DNA of 64,000 nucleotides, taken from assembly GCF_036345175.1 (NCBI RefSeq), contig NZ_CP107780.1:3224001-3288000 (forward strand), read 5' to 3'. Under the pieces are notes generated by a model. It did no database searches, had not been told where the DNA came from, and saw only the letters and a program-made list of their open reading frames with translations. Shown here piece after piece: positions 33,260-41,183 of the stretch. The translations under genes and the position numbers were made by a program. Numbering within the stretch: position 1 is the stretch's first letter; every line of letters starts with the position of its first letter. The DNA is from Streptomyces sp. NBC_00576 (GTDB lineage Bacteria > Actinomycetota > Actinomycetes > Streptomycetales > Streptomycetaceae).

Positions 33260-33595
33260 TCAGAACCTCGGTGCGTTACGGGACCGCTGCACCCGCGTGG
33301 TGCGGCGGTCCTTCGCGTTCCAGCACGCCTTGTGCCAGTGCCGCCGGTCGTCCACGCCCGCGTGCTCGGCCCACGCGACGACGTGCGGGACGCCGGAGGG
33401 GATCAGCTGGTCGCAGCCGGGGCAGCGGTACGTCTTGCCCTGGGCGCTGGCCCCCGCCACATGCCGGACGTTCCAGTTCTCACCCTGCCAGCTCTCCGAG
33501 GACTGGAAGCCGCCGTAGCGGCCGGAGTCGTCCTCGTCGGCGCTCCGGCCGGACGAGCCGCCGGGGCCTTGGGGGCGGTTGCGACGCGGGGACAC
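33260..33595 (-). CDS. Small CxxC/His protein, often labelled ATP/GTP-binding
   Basis: 111 residues from a GTG at 33595 (SPRRNRPQGPGG) with GAGGTG upstream; the longer frame is discounted. The N-terminal half is disordered and basic/acidic. The C-terminal half holds a likely zinc site: CPGC in KTYRCPGCDQLIPSG, then PHVVAWAEH and RRHWHKACW, a CxxC...H...HxxxC pattern like a treble clef or HNH knuckle. The common Streptomyces label ATP/GTP-binding has no visible support: no Walker motif. A nucleic-acid-binding role is plausible given the basic ends. It is convergent with the ABC permease. Confidence 0.8.
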   Translation of the reverse strand: MSPRRNRPQGPGGSSGRSADEDDSGRYGGFQSSESWQGENWNVRHVAGASAQGKTYRCPGCDQLIPSGVPHVVAWAEHAGVDDRRHWHKACWNAKDRRTTRVQRSRNAPRF

Positions 33596-33907
33596 AGGAC
33601 ACCTCACGGAGCGGTTCAGGGGGCATGGGGCGTCTCCAGCCTACGCGGCGCGATCCGGGGTAGATGTAAGTCACCATCTCCGCACGACTTCTCTCGAACT
33701 CTCTCGAACTTCTGCCCGAATCCTCGCTCGAATCCCGCGTCGGTTCCCGGGCCTCCCCCAGGCAGACCCCAGGAAGCTCCCTACTCGGCTGCCTCATTCT
33801 GCAGACAATCCGCCAATCTCTCCGCCAAGCCGTGACTTCGGCACGTGTCGCACGGTTATGCCGTGCGGGGGAGCTCCGTGTCGGGGCCTAGGAAGCAGGA
33901 AAGAGCG
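33596..33907. other. Divergent intergenic region
   Basis: 312 bp between the zinc-knuckle-like gene and the LLM oxidoreductase gene, carrying both promoters. It contains an exact tandem 10-bp repeat (CTCTCGAACT at 33691-33700 and 33701-33710) and a GCACGG/CCGTGC dyad at 33850-33866. No gene is seen. Confidence 0.5.
33850..33866. promoter_or_regulatory. GCACGG-N5-CCGTGC dyad upstream of LLM gene
   Basis: Six-bp inverted arms (33850-33855, 33861-33866) around TTATG, 42 bp before the oxidoreductase ATG. It could be an operator or a small leader hairpin. Confidence 0.35.
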
Positions 33908-34936
33908 ATGCGCGTAGGAAGTTTTGTGCTGGCGGCCCAGTTCCCGGGCCAGGGCCAGGGGGAGGCACTGCACCGAGCGGTCCGGTCCGCCGAGGTCGCC
34001 GACGAGGCGGGGCTCGACACTGCCTGGCTGGCGGAGCACCACTTCGTGCCGTACGGCACCTGCCCGTCCGCGACGACCCTGGCCGCTCTGCTGCTGGGCC
34101 ACACCCGGCGCATCCGGGTCGGTACGGCGGTGAGCGTGCTGCCCACCACCCACCCCGTGGCGCTCGGCGAACAGGCCGCGCTGCTGCATCTGACGTCCGG
34201 CGGGCGGTTCACGCTGGGCGTGGGGCGCGGCGGACCGTGGGTCGACCTGGAGGTGTTCGGGACGGGTCTTGAGGCGTACGAGAAGGCGTTCCCGGAATCA
34301 CTCGATCTGCTGCTCCGCTGGCTGCGCGAACCGTCCGTGTCGGCCGACGGCGACCGGTTCGGGTTCCGCGAAGTGCCCGTCGTACCCCGCCCGTCGGAGT
34401 CGCTGACGGAAACCGCGGGGCCCGAGGTCGTCGTCGCGTGCACCTCGCCGTCGAGCGTGCGGCTGGCCGCCGAGCGCGGGCTGCCGATGCTCCTCGGGAT
34501 GCATGTCGGGGACGAGGAGAAGGCCGAGATGGTCGCCCTGTGGCGGCAGTACGCGCGCGCGGCGGGACGTCCTGGGGACGAGATCCGGGGCGCCGCCCAT
34601 GTGTCGGCCGGCGTCTGCCAGATCGCGGACCGGCGCACGGACGCGGTGGAGACGCTGATGAAGGCGATGCCGGGCTGGCTGCGACAGGGGCTGGAAGCGC
34701 ATGTCACGGTGGACGGCCGGCAGCGTTCGATGCGGGACCCGGTGGCCTACACCGAACTCCTCTGTGGACTGCACCCGGTAGGCACCCCCCGGCTGTGCGC
34801 CGACCGCCTCGCGGCGACCTCGGAACGGACGGGCATCTCGCGCTTCGCCCTGCTCGTCGAGGGTTCCGGTGACCTGGCGGCCACGGAGGAGAACGTACGG
34901 CGGCTGGGGGCCGAGGTCATCACCCAGCTGCGCTGA
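33908..34936 (+). CDS. LLM class flavin-dependent oxidoreductase
   Basis: 342 residues from the ATG at 33908 (MRVGSFVLAAQFPGQGQGEA), with AGGAAAGAG upstream. It is a luciferase-like TIM barrel: WLAEHHFVPYG, the RIRVGTAVSVLPTTHPVALGE strand-loop, and SGGRFTLGVGRGGPWVDLEVF are the bacterial luciferase/F420-oxidoreductase marks. The cofactor is probably FMN or F420; the sequence does not decide. Substrate unknown. It is transcribed singly: a dyad lies upstream and a strong convergent terminator at 34966-35012. Confidence 0.9.
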   Translation: MRVGSFVLAAQFPGQGQGEALHRAVRSAEVADEAGLDTAWLAEHHFVPYGTCPSATTLAALLLGHTRRIRVGTAVSVLPTTHPVALGEQAALLHLTSGGRFTLGVGRGGPWVDLEVFGTGLEAYEKAFPESLDLLLRWLREPSVSADGDRFGFREVPVVPRPSESLTETAGPEVVVACTSPSSVRLAAERGLPMLLGMHVGDEEKAEMVALWRQYARAAGRPGDEIRGAAHVSAGVCQIADRRTDAVETLMKAMPGWLRQGLEAHVTVDGRQRSMRDPVAYTELLCGLHPVGTPRLCADRLAATSERTGISRFALLVEGSGDLAATEENVRRLGAEVITQLR

Positions 34937-34965
34937 CCACGCTGAACACCCGGCTGCCGCAGGGA

Positions 34966-35012
34966 GCTTGCCGCCCCGTACAGAAACACCTCCCGCGTAC
35001 GGAGCGGCAAGC
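34966..35012. terminator. Bidirectional terminator between LLM and SCO5389-type genes
   Basis: GCTTGCCGC (34966-34974) pairs with 35004-35012, and after one mismatch CCGTAC (34976-34981) pairs with 34997-35002: a 9+6 bp stem with a 15-nt loop between convergent stops at 34936 and 35030. Confidence 0.75.
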
Positions 35013-35029
35013 CGTTGCCCCAAATCGCT

Positions 35030-35422
35030 TCAGCAGTCCCGGAATTCCGGGGACTGGTTCAGCAACTGACTGCGTACCGAGGTGAAGCGGGCCAGCTTGA
35101 CGTCCACCGAGGAGTCCAGCGGGAACACCGCCACCCGGTGGCAGTTCTGGAAGGCCAGCCGCACACCGAAGTGCCGCTGCAGCGCGCCGCGTATCGCGTC
35201 ACTCGCCAGCGCACGCAGCAGCTGGCCACGTGCCTGCTCGTCCGGCGGCGGCGTCTGGTTGTCGGCGAAGTTTCCGCCGTCCACCTTCAGCTGTGCCACC
35301 AGGGAGCTGATCATCTCCCATGCGTAGGGCAGGGAGGTCCGGACGCAGTCGACGAATTCAGCTTCGTCGACCTCGCCTCGCTCGGCCTGTTCGAGTAGGG
35401 CCGGTGAGACGTCGAGCGACAT
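35030..35422 (-). CDS. SCO5389 family protein
   Basis: 130 residues beginning MSLDVSPALLEQAERGEVDE, the hallmark of the conserved actinobacterial family named after S. coelicolor SCO5389. It is cytosolic, mostly helical with a beta C-terminal part (LAFQNCHRVAVFPLDSSVDV), and has two or three Cys residues but no known catalytic motif. GAGGAG precedes the ATG at 35422. It is divergent from nucS, with about 300 bp between. That neighbourhood hints at a link with DNA maintenance, but nothing in the sequence proves it. Confidence 0.88.
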   Translation of the reverse strand: MSLDVSPALLEQAERGEVDEAEFVDCVRTSLPYAWEMISSLVAQLKVDGGNFADNQTPPPDEQARGQLLRALASDAIRGALQRHFGVRLAFQNCHRVAVFPLDSSVDVKLARFTSVRSQLLNQSPEFRDC

Positions 35423-35720
35423 GAGTTCTCCTCTCGCACCCCCGGGTCGCGGGGGCTGCCTGACAGGGAAAGGGAGCCCGCGACACCGAGCACGCTCCGT
35501 ACATGCATCGCGACCTCCCGGTTACTACCGTAAGCAACGGACCGTGACGGCACCAGGAAAACGCGGATACAGGACCGGTCAGAACCGTCCCCGTAGGAAC
35601 ACAATCAGCCAACAACGAACAGTTGCCACTGGCATGTTCCTTCGGACCACCGAGCCCCCGTCACCACTGTGAGGTGGGCGAATCGCGTGGACCACCGCAC
35701 GTCGAGTAGCGTTGCCGACC
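35423..35720. other. Divergent promoter region of SCO5389-type gene and nucS
   Basis: About 300 bp. An 8-bp inverted repeat (GTCGCGGG 35446-35453 with CCCGCGAC 35477-35484) lies in the leader of the minus-strand gene. nucS has no clear ribosome binding site, suggesting a leaderless start. Confidence 0.45.
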
Positions 35721-36392
35721 ATGCGTCTCGTCATTGCGCGCTGTTCCGTGGACTACGCGGGCCGGCTCACCGCTCATCTCCCGTCGGCCCCCCGTCTCAT
35801 CCTGGTCAAGGCTGACGGCAGCGTCTCGATCCACGCGGACGACCGCGCCTACAAGCCTCTCAACTGGATGTCTCCGCCCTGCACGTTGAAGGAGGGGGCC
35901 GGAGACGATGAGGGGATCTGGACCGTCATCAACAAGGCGGGCGAGAAACTCATCATCACGATGGAGGAGATTCTCCACGACTCCTCGCACGAACTGGGCG
36001 TTGATCCCGGCCTGATCAAGGACGGCGTGGAAGCACACCTCCAGGAACTCCTCGCCGACCGCATCGAGACTCTCGGCGACGGTTACACCCTCATCCGCCG
36101 CGAGTACATGACGGCTATCGGCCCGGTCGACATCCTGTGCCGGGACGCCGACGGTGCGACGGTCGCGGTGGAGATCAAGCGGCGCGGCGAGATCGACGGC
36201 GTGGAGCAACTCACGCGCTATCTGGACCTGTTGAACCGCGACCCGCACCTCGCTCCGGTCCGCGGAATCTTCGCCGCCCAGGAGATCAAGCCCCAGGCCC
36301 GCGTCCTCGCCACGGACCGGGGCATCGGCTGCGCGGTCCTGGACTACAACGCGCTGCGCGGCATCGAGGACGACAAACTGCGGCTGTTCTGA
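35721..36392 (+). CDS. nucS: NucS/EndoMS mismatch endonuclease
   Basis: 223 residues from the ATG at 35721 (MRLVIARCSVDYAGRL). It has the N-terminal beta-rich DNA-binding and dimerisation domain and a C-terminal RecB-type nuclease domain. Catalytic residues fit the family: Asp137 in GPVDILC, Glu151 and Lys153 in AVEIKRRGEID. NucS replaces MutS/MutL mismatch repair in actinobacteria, cutting both strands at G-T, G-G and T-T mismatches, usually with the beta clamp; the C-terminus DDKLRLF is the expected clamp-binding tail. It ends 36 bp before a perfect 22-bp hairpin shared with the convergent ATPase gene. Confidence 0.95.
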   Translation: MRLVIARCSVDYAGRLTAHLPSAPRLILVKADGSVSIHADDRAYKPLNWMSPPCTLKEGAGDDEGIWTVINKAGEKLIITMEEILHDSSHELGVDPGLIKDGVEAHLQELLADRIETLGDGYTLIRREYMTAIGPVDILCRDADGATVAVEIKRRGEIDGVEQLTRYLDLLNRDPHLAPVRGIFAAQEIKPQARVLATDRGIGCAVLDYNALRGIEDDKLRLF

Positions 36393-36427
36393 CGCCGGTT
36401 CACGGCTGCGGGGCTTGGCTGTGGCTG

Positions 36428-36475
36428 ACGCGGAAGGGGGCGGGCCCGTTGTTACGGGCCCGCCCCCTTCCGCGT
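36428..36475. terminator. Perfect 22-bp hairpin, bidirectional terminator
   Basis: Positions 36428-36449 pair without mismatch with 36454-36475 around a TGTT loop. It fills the gap between the nucS stop (36392) and the stop of the convergent P-loop ATPase gene (36480). It is the longest perfect stem I found in this window. Confidence 0.92.
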
Positions 36476-36479
36476 GCTG

Positions 36480-39134
36480 TCAGATCACCGGTGCGCTGGT
36501 GTCGGCGGCCGGGGCGCTCGCCGGCTCACTCGCCGTCTCGGTCTGGACCGGGCTGGAGGCCGGGCCGCTGGCCGTGGTCGTGGTGTCCGGGGTGGTGGAC
36601 GGCTCCGGCGACGTCGTCGGACCGTCTGTGGGCGGCGTGGTCGTCGGATCATCCGTCGGCGGGGTCGTCGTCGGATCATCCGTGGGCGGCGTGGTCGTCG
36701 GATCGTCGGTGGGCGGGGTCGTCGTCGGGCGGTCCGTCGGAGACGAGGTCGCCGTACCGCCGCCACCGCCTCCCCCGGTGCCGCCCCCGCCACCCGGCGT
36801 CGTCTTCGTCCCCGAAGGCTCGTCCGACGGCTCCTCACCACCGCCCGTCGGAGGCGGCGTCGGGTCGTCCGAGGTGCCCATCGTCCCGTCGGGGCCCGGG
36901 TCGGTCGGGCGGCTGGTGGCCGTACCGGTGTCGCCGTTGCTGTCGCTGCCGCCGCTGCCGCCGTTGTCGGCCTTGTCGGCGCCCAGGCTGTCGTCGTCGG
37001 TGCCCGCACTGGCGGACGGGTTGACGCCGACCTGGTCGGACGGCGCGTCGTTGGGGTTCGAGGTCGCGCCCAGCGTCACCACCGTGCCGAGCACGGCCGC
37101 GAGCAGGGCGCCCGCACCGGCCGCCACGAGGTTGCGCCGGGCACCGCCCACGAGCCGCTGGATGCCCGAGACCTTGTGCGCCCCGCCGCCCCCGGACCGG
37201 GACGCGATCACGGTCGGCGCGAAGTCACCGGCCCCGTAGCCGGAACCAGAACCGGTACCGGAAGCCGAACCGGAACCGGCGGGCGACGGCTTGAGCGGCG
37301 GATAGCCCGCGGCCCCGAAGACGGCCGGGACGCCGCCGGGAGGCGACGCCGACTCCTCGTACCGTGCGTCCGGCACCTCCTCGCCCGCCGTGGAAACCGG
37401 GCCGGAGCCGAGGCCGGGGGTGTCGCCGGCCCGGTCGGCGACCAGGGTGAGAGCGCGGCGGCCCGCGACCGTGCCGCGCTTGTCGGCGACGGCACCGCGC
37501 AGGCCGAGGGCGGCCTCCAGCTCGGTACGGGCCATGTCGAGCTGTTCACCGCAGAGCGCGAGAATGCCCAACTCGTGGTGGAAATAGGCCTGTTCCGCAA
37601 CCTCTCCGGAGAGCCGGGCGGCCTCGGCGCCGCAGAGCAGGACGCGTTCCCAGGCGCTCCAGTACAGGCCGGCCGCGAAGGCGGGCGCTGCCGTGCGCGC
37701 CAGTTGTACGGCCGTGCTCTCCTCGTCCTCCCCCGGCGGTGTGGTCGCGGGGACCAGCACCGCGAGGGCGGCGAGCAGGGCGTCGGACTCGGCGCAGACC
37801 CGCTCGGGGGCCACGGACGGGTGTCCGGCCCACCAGGCGTAGTGCTGGGCGGCGGTGAACGCCCGGTCCTGGGCGCCGTCGCCGTATCCGGCGGCCTCCA
37901 ACTGGGTCTGCACCCCGGCCGCGAGCCGGTAGTGGGAGCCGACCGGGGAGACCAGCGCACAGCCGAGCAGCTCACCGAGAGCGGCGTCCGCGTGGGCGTC
38001 GTCGACCAGCGCGGGCAGATGGGCCTGGTGGGGCACCTCGCCGCCGAGCGCGACGGCGAACCGCAGGGTCTCCCGCGCGGACGTGCTGAGCCGGGAGGCG
38101 AGCAGCGGCGCGGGCGCGGCGCCCTCGGCGAGGGAGGGCAGCGGTACGTCGTCCTCGGCGCCGGTCTCGAAGGGCGCGTCGACCGGGGTGTCCTCGAAGA
38201 CGCCGAACTCGTCGAAGGCGTCGGCGCGGGCGCGCAGTCCGTCACGCTGCCTGAGCAGGGCACCGGCCTGGACGAACCGCAGGGGCAGGCCCTCGGACTC
38301 GAACCAGAGGTCGCCGGCCCAGTTGGACTCCTCCTCGGTGAGGACGCGGCCGACGGCGCGCTCCAGGAGCTCCAGGCCGCCGGCCCGGTCGAGGCCGTCG
38401 AGGAACTGTTCCTCGATGAGCGAGTCGGCGGACGGCGCGGGCACGTCGGGGGTGGCGCTGATCAGGAAGGCGCACTCGGGGGTCGCGTCGAGGAGTTCGT
38501 CGAGCGCGGCGCCGCCGAACTCCACGTCGTCGAGGACGACGACCGCGCCGACCTCGCGGACGAGGGCGTGCAGTTCGTCCGGTTCCGGCCGGTACAGAGG
38601 TGCGCTGTAGACGGCGTAGAACAGGTCGTAGAGCAGGTCGCTCTGGGTGCGGTGGAAGCCGGTGAGTCGGACCACGCCGTCGGGCGCGAGGTCCGCGCAG
38701 TCGGCGGCGACGGCGTCGAGGAGTGTGGTGCGTCCAGAGCCGGCCGGGCCGGTGAGGCGTACGGAACGGCCGCGGGCCAGCAGCCGCACCAGCCGCTCGC
38801 GCTCGCCGTCGCGCTCCAGGAGCGGCAGTTCGGGCTGCGGGGGCCCGGGCGGTACGGATGGCCGGGCGGCGCGGGTGATCTCGGCGCGCTCGGCCGCCGT
38901 GAGCTTGACGGGCCGGCCGGGCCGTTCGCCGGGCGGGCAGACCTCTATCTCGCTGCCGTCGACCGGGTTGATCGTGAGCAGGTAGTCGCCCGAGACGAGC
39001 TGCACCGTGCGGGCGAGCGCGGGTGTGTGCTGGCCGAAGTCGGATGTGAGGGCGTCGCGAGGCGGGCGCTGACGCGGCGTCGTGCCGTCGGCGTCGTGGC
39101 CGTACTCCTCGGAGCCCTGGTTGTTCGGGTCCAT
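36480..39134 (-). CDS. Membrane-anchored P-loop ATPase with extracytoplasmic Thr/Pro repeat tail
   Basis: 884 residues from the ATG at 39134. After a disordered N-terminus comes a small beta element (VQLVSGDYLLTINPVDGSEI). An AAA/NB-ARC-like ATPase follows: Walker A GPAGSGRTTLL (about 129-139), Walker B VVVLDDVEF (about 198-206). Residues 250-580 are helical, of the winged-helix and TPR kind seen in STAND proteins. A single membrane helix at about 668-690 (VAAGAGALLAAVLGTVVTLG) leads to an outside tail of 194 residues: Asp/Gly/Ser-rich, then four TTTPPTDDP repeats. ATPase inside and wall-spanning tail outside suggests signal transduction across the membrane. Partner unknown. It shares a terminator with nucS. 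Confidence 0.8.
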   Translation of the reverse strand: MDPNNQGSEEYGHDADGTTPRQRPPRDALTSDFGQHTPALARTVQLVSGDYLLTINPVDGSEIEVCPPGERPGRPVKLTAAERAEITRAARPSVPPGPPQPELPLLERDGERERLVRLLARGRSVRLTGPAGSGRTTLLDAVAADCADLAPDGVVRLTGFHRTQSDLLYDLFYAVYSAPLYRPEPDELHALVREVGAVVVLDDVEFGGAALDELLDATPECAFLISATPDVPAPSADSLIEEQFLDGLDRAGGLELLERAVGRVLTEEESNWAGDLWFESEGLPLRFVQAGALLRQRDGLRARADAFDEFGVFEDTPVDAPFETGAEDDVPLPSLAEGAAPAPLLASRLSTSARETLRFAVALGGEVPHQAHLPALVDDAHADAALGELLGCALVSPVGSHYRLAAGVQTQLEAAGYGDGAQDRAFTAAQHYAWWAGHPSVAPERVCAESDALLAALAVLVPATTPPGEDEESTAVQLARTAAPAFAAGLYWSAWERVLLCGAEAARLSGEVAEQAYFHHELGILALCGEQLDMARTELEAALGLRGAVADKRGTVAGRRALTLVADRAGDTPGLGSGPVSTAGEEVPDARYEESASPPGGVPAVFGAAGYPPLKPSPAGSGSASGTGSGSGYGAGDFAPTVIASRSGGGGAHKVSGIQRLVGGARRNLVAAGAGALLAAVLGTVVTLGATSNPNDAPSDQVGVNPSASAGTDDDSLGADKADNGGSGGSDSNGDTGTATSRPTDPGPDGTMGTSDDPTPPPTGGGEEPSDEPSGTKTTPGGGGGTGGGGGGGTATSSPTDRPTTTPPTDDPTTTPPTDDPTTTPPTDDPTTTPPTDGPTTSPEPSTTPDTTTTASGPASSPVQTETASEPASAPAADTSAPVI
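36628..36735 (-). repeat. Four 27-bp tandem repeats in the ATPase gene tail
   Basis: Units at 36628-36654, 36655-36681, 36682-36708 and 36709-36735 differ at a few bases and encode nine-residue TTTPPTDDP-type repeats in the external tail. Copy number is likely to vary between strains by slippage. Confidence 0.85.
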
Positions 39135-39362
39135 AAGGTTCAAGCCCCCCAAAAGCGTCGTGTGGTCACAAGACCCAGGCCCCTCCCGGCCTTGCCGCAC
39201 ACTGCGCTGTCGCTTCTGGTCCGGGCCCGCGTGGGATGTCAGGCAGCGGGCGACCGAACCCTAAACCTTCGCACAGTATCTACGACAGGCCGGGGTACCG
39301 CGCCGTCCGAGACGTCACAGTCTCGTGAGTATTGTGCATGAAGCGCGTTTTCAGACTCTGGT

Positions 39363-39686
39363 TCACACTCTGGGCAGTGACTCCACCCCGATACCACCCT
39401 CGATCGCCAGAATCCGGTGCAACCGGGTCGCCACCAGCAGGCGCTGCATCTGCGGTGGTACGTCGCGCAGCACGAGCCGTCTGCCGCACCGCCCGCACCG
39501 CCGGTGGGCCCCCATGATCACCCCGAGTCCGGTGGCGTCCCAGGAGTCCAGCTCGGACAGGTCCAGCACGAGATCGCCGACGCCGGTGTCGACGGCCGTA
39601 TGCAGGACCGTACGGGCGTCCGCCGCGCTGCGGACGTCGAGGCGGCCCCCGACGACCAGCTCGGCGTGGTCGCCCCTGATGTACAT
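39363..39686 (-). CDS. STAS-domain anti-sigma factor antagonist
   Basis: 107 residues from the ATG at 39686 behind GGGGAG. A single STAS domain: MYIRGDHAELVVGGRLDVRS, then LVLDLSELDSWDATGLGVIM around the conserved Asp-Ser-Trp-Asp-Ala-Thr-Gly, where the phosphorylatable Ser/Thr of SpoIIAA-type antagonists lies, and a C-terminal CRRLVLRDVPPQ-like segment with Cys residues (RRCGRCGRRLVLRD). Such proteins bind anti-sigma kinases and free sigma factors. No kinase or sigma gene is adjacent. The two Cys residues spaced CGRC could make it redox-sensitive. Confidence 0.88.
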   Translation of the reverse strand: MYIRGDHAELVVGGRLDVRSAADARTVLHTAVDTGVGDLVLDLSELDSWDATGLGVIMGAHRRCGRCGRRLVLRDVPPQMQRLLVATRLHRILAIEGGIGVESLPRV

Positions 39687-39854
39687 ATGCGCTCCCCGTC
39701 AGTGCGTGTCGTGCTCCGCGTAGGTAGGTGATGCAACCTCTGACTGCCTGAGGGGCGGTCAGGTTGCCGTCTGTGAGCGAACCGATACTCAATTCACCCC
39801 ACAGGGTGATACCCCAGGGGTTCGTGCGGTTTCCCTGTCTGTTGACTACGTGCG

Positions 39855-39907
39855 GTACTGCGGTGCAGCAGTACTACTCGTCGTTTCTCAGTAGCGCTCG
39901 GTACTGC
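39855..39907 (-). terminator. Three-armed GTACTGC/GCAGTAC structure at the 3' end of the dehydrogenase gene
   Basis: GCAGTAC at 39868-39874 can pair with GTACTGC at 39855-39861 (6-nt loop) or with GTACTGC at 39901-39907, which abuts the stop codon. The two pairings exclude each other. It probably ends the transcript; a switching role is speculative. Confidence 0.45.
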
Positions 39908-40756
39908 TCAGTGCTTGTAGAAGCCCTGCCCGCTCTTACGGCCGATGTCACCGGCGTCAACCATCCGGCGCATCAGCTCCGGAGGAGCGAACTTCTCGTC
40001 CTGGGACTCGGTGTAGATGTTGCTGGTGGCGTGCAGCAGGATGTCGACCCCGGTGAGGTCGGCGGTGGCCAGCGGGCCCATGGCGTGCCCGAAGCCGAGC
40101 TTGCAGGCGAGGTCGATGTCCTCTGCGGTGGCGACACCGGACTCGTACAGCTTGGCCGCCTCGACGACGAGCGCCGAGATCAGCCGGGTCGTCACGAAAC
40201 CGGCGACATCCCGGTTGACGACGATGCAGGTCTTGCCGACGGACTCGGCGAACTCCCGTGCCGTGGCGAGGGTTTCGTCGCTCGTCTTGTAACCGCGGAC
40301 CAGCTCGCAGAGCTGCATCATCGGCACCGGAGAGAAGAAGTGCGCACCGACGACCCGGTCCGGGCGGTCGGTGACGGCGGCGATCTTGGTGATCGGGATG
40401 GCGGAGGTGTTGGAGGCGAGCACGGCGTCGTCGCGGGCGATCTTGTCGAGCGCGCGGAAGATCTCGTGCTTGACCTCCAGCTTCTCGAACACCGCCTCGA
40501 CGACGATGTCCGCGTCGCCGACCGCATCCAGGTCGGTGGTCGCGGTGATGCGCCCGAGGGCGGCCTCGGCGTCGGCCGCGGTCAGTTTGCCCTTGCCGAC
40601 GAACCGGTCGTACGAGGACTTGATGCCGTCGGTGCCACGGGTGAGCGCTTCGTCGGTGACATCGCGCAGTACGACGTCCCAGCCCGCCTGGGCGGATACC
40701 TGGGCGATGCCGGAACCCATCAGGCCGGCTCCGATGACGGCAAGCTTCCGTGCCAC
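39908..40756 (-). CDS. 3-hydroxybutyryl-CoA dehydrogenase
   Basis: 282 residues from a GTG at 40756 with AGGGGAG upstream. NAD-binding Rossmann motif LAVIGAGLMGSGIAQ; catalytic region ASNTSAIPITKIA; active-site His and partner in GAHFFSPVPMMQLCELV and NRDVAGFVTTRLI; C-terminal dimer helices ending DIGRKSGQGFYKH. All family marks are intact. It reduces acetoacetyl-CoA to 3-hydroxybutyryl-CoA or works in reverse in oxidation, consistent with the thiolase at 21873-23075. Transcribed alone as far as visible. The upstream 430 bp holds inverted repeats that may regulate it. Confidence 0.93.
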   Translation of the reverse strand: MARKLAVIGAGLMGSGIAQVSAQAGWDVVLRDVTDEALTRGTDGIKSSYDRFVGKGKLTAADAEAALGRITATTDLDAVGDADIVVEAVFEKLEVKHEIFRALDKIARDDAVLASNTSAIPITKIAAVTDRPDRVVGAHFFSPVPMMQLCELVRGYKTSDETLATAREFAESVGKTCIVVNRDVAGFVTTRLISALVVEAAKLYESGVATAEDIDLACKLGFGHAMGPLATADLTGVDILLHATSNIYTESQDEKFAPPELMRRMVDAGDIGRKSGQGFYKH

Positions 40757-41183
40757 TGTGCGACTCCCCTGACGCGCTGTTTATGTGTGCCTTGATAGGG
40801 GCCTCGACAAGGCCTCTCCGGCGGACCTTAGCGGTCGTGAGCGGTTGTGTGACCGCTTAGTAACGCGTTTCACGTCTCATGGCGTGAGACGCCGATCACG
40901 TTGGCCACGTCTCATCTGACGGACTTGACGATCCTCTCGACGGCCGAAGCCGAAGGGATTCCGACCTCAGCGGTCGGAGCGCTAATTCCTTGCGGTTTCA
41001 CGCTGGTTGGCGCTTCACAGACCGGCTGATGCCGAGGTCTCCACGCCCTGTAACCCGTATGTCCACGCGGATACGAACCCAGAACGCATGCGCGAGCCCG
41101 AAGATGTCAGCCGGGGCCGACCTCTGTCCGAGGGCACTTGGTCACCACTCGGCCCACATCGGAGGAGCGTCTAGATTGGCCGC
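40757..41183. other. Divergent intergenic region of the dehydrogenase and adenosyltransferase genes
   Basis: 427 bp with no gene. Besides the CGTCTCA elements listed separately, it holds a TCCGACC/GGTCGGA hairpin at 40960-40978. The adenosyltransferase has no close ribosome binding site. No cobalamin riboswitch signature was recognised. Confidence 0.5.
40873..40915. promoter_or_regulatory. CGTCTCA dyad plus direct repeat
   Basis: CGTCTCA (40873-40879), TGGCG, TGAGACG (40885-40891) form a 7-bp dyad; the 10-mer CACGTCTCAT at 40871-40880 recurs at 40906-40915. Three copies of one half-site, about 120-160 bp upstream of the dehydrogenase start, look like a multi-site operator. Confidence 0.5.

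Noticed and set aside
35421..35672. 83-codon plus-strand frame between the SCO5389-type gene and nucS
   Set aside because: Arg/Pro/Thr-rich, overlaps both leaders, no ribosome binding site or coding bias.
36628..36735. Four regular 27-bp repeats as a possible CRISPR array
   Set aside because: There are no spacers; the units abut, stay in frame and encode TTTPPTDDP repeats.
36474..39341. 955-codon plus-strand frame opposite the P-loop ATPase gene
   Set aside because: Arg/Gly-rich translation without domains, kept open by high G+C; the minus-strand frame has Walker motifs and a membrane helix.
40757..41183. Possible cobalamin riboswitch or tRNA upstream of the adenosyltransferase
   Set aside because: No B12-box or cloverleaf could be recognised; only short dyads are present.
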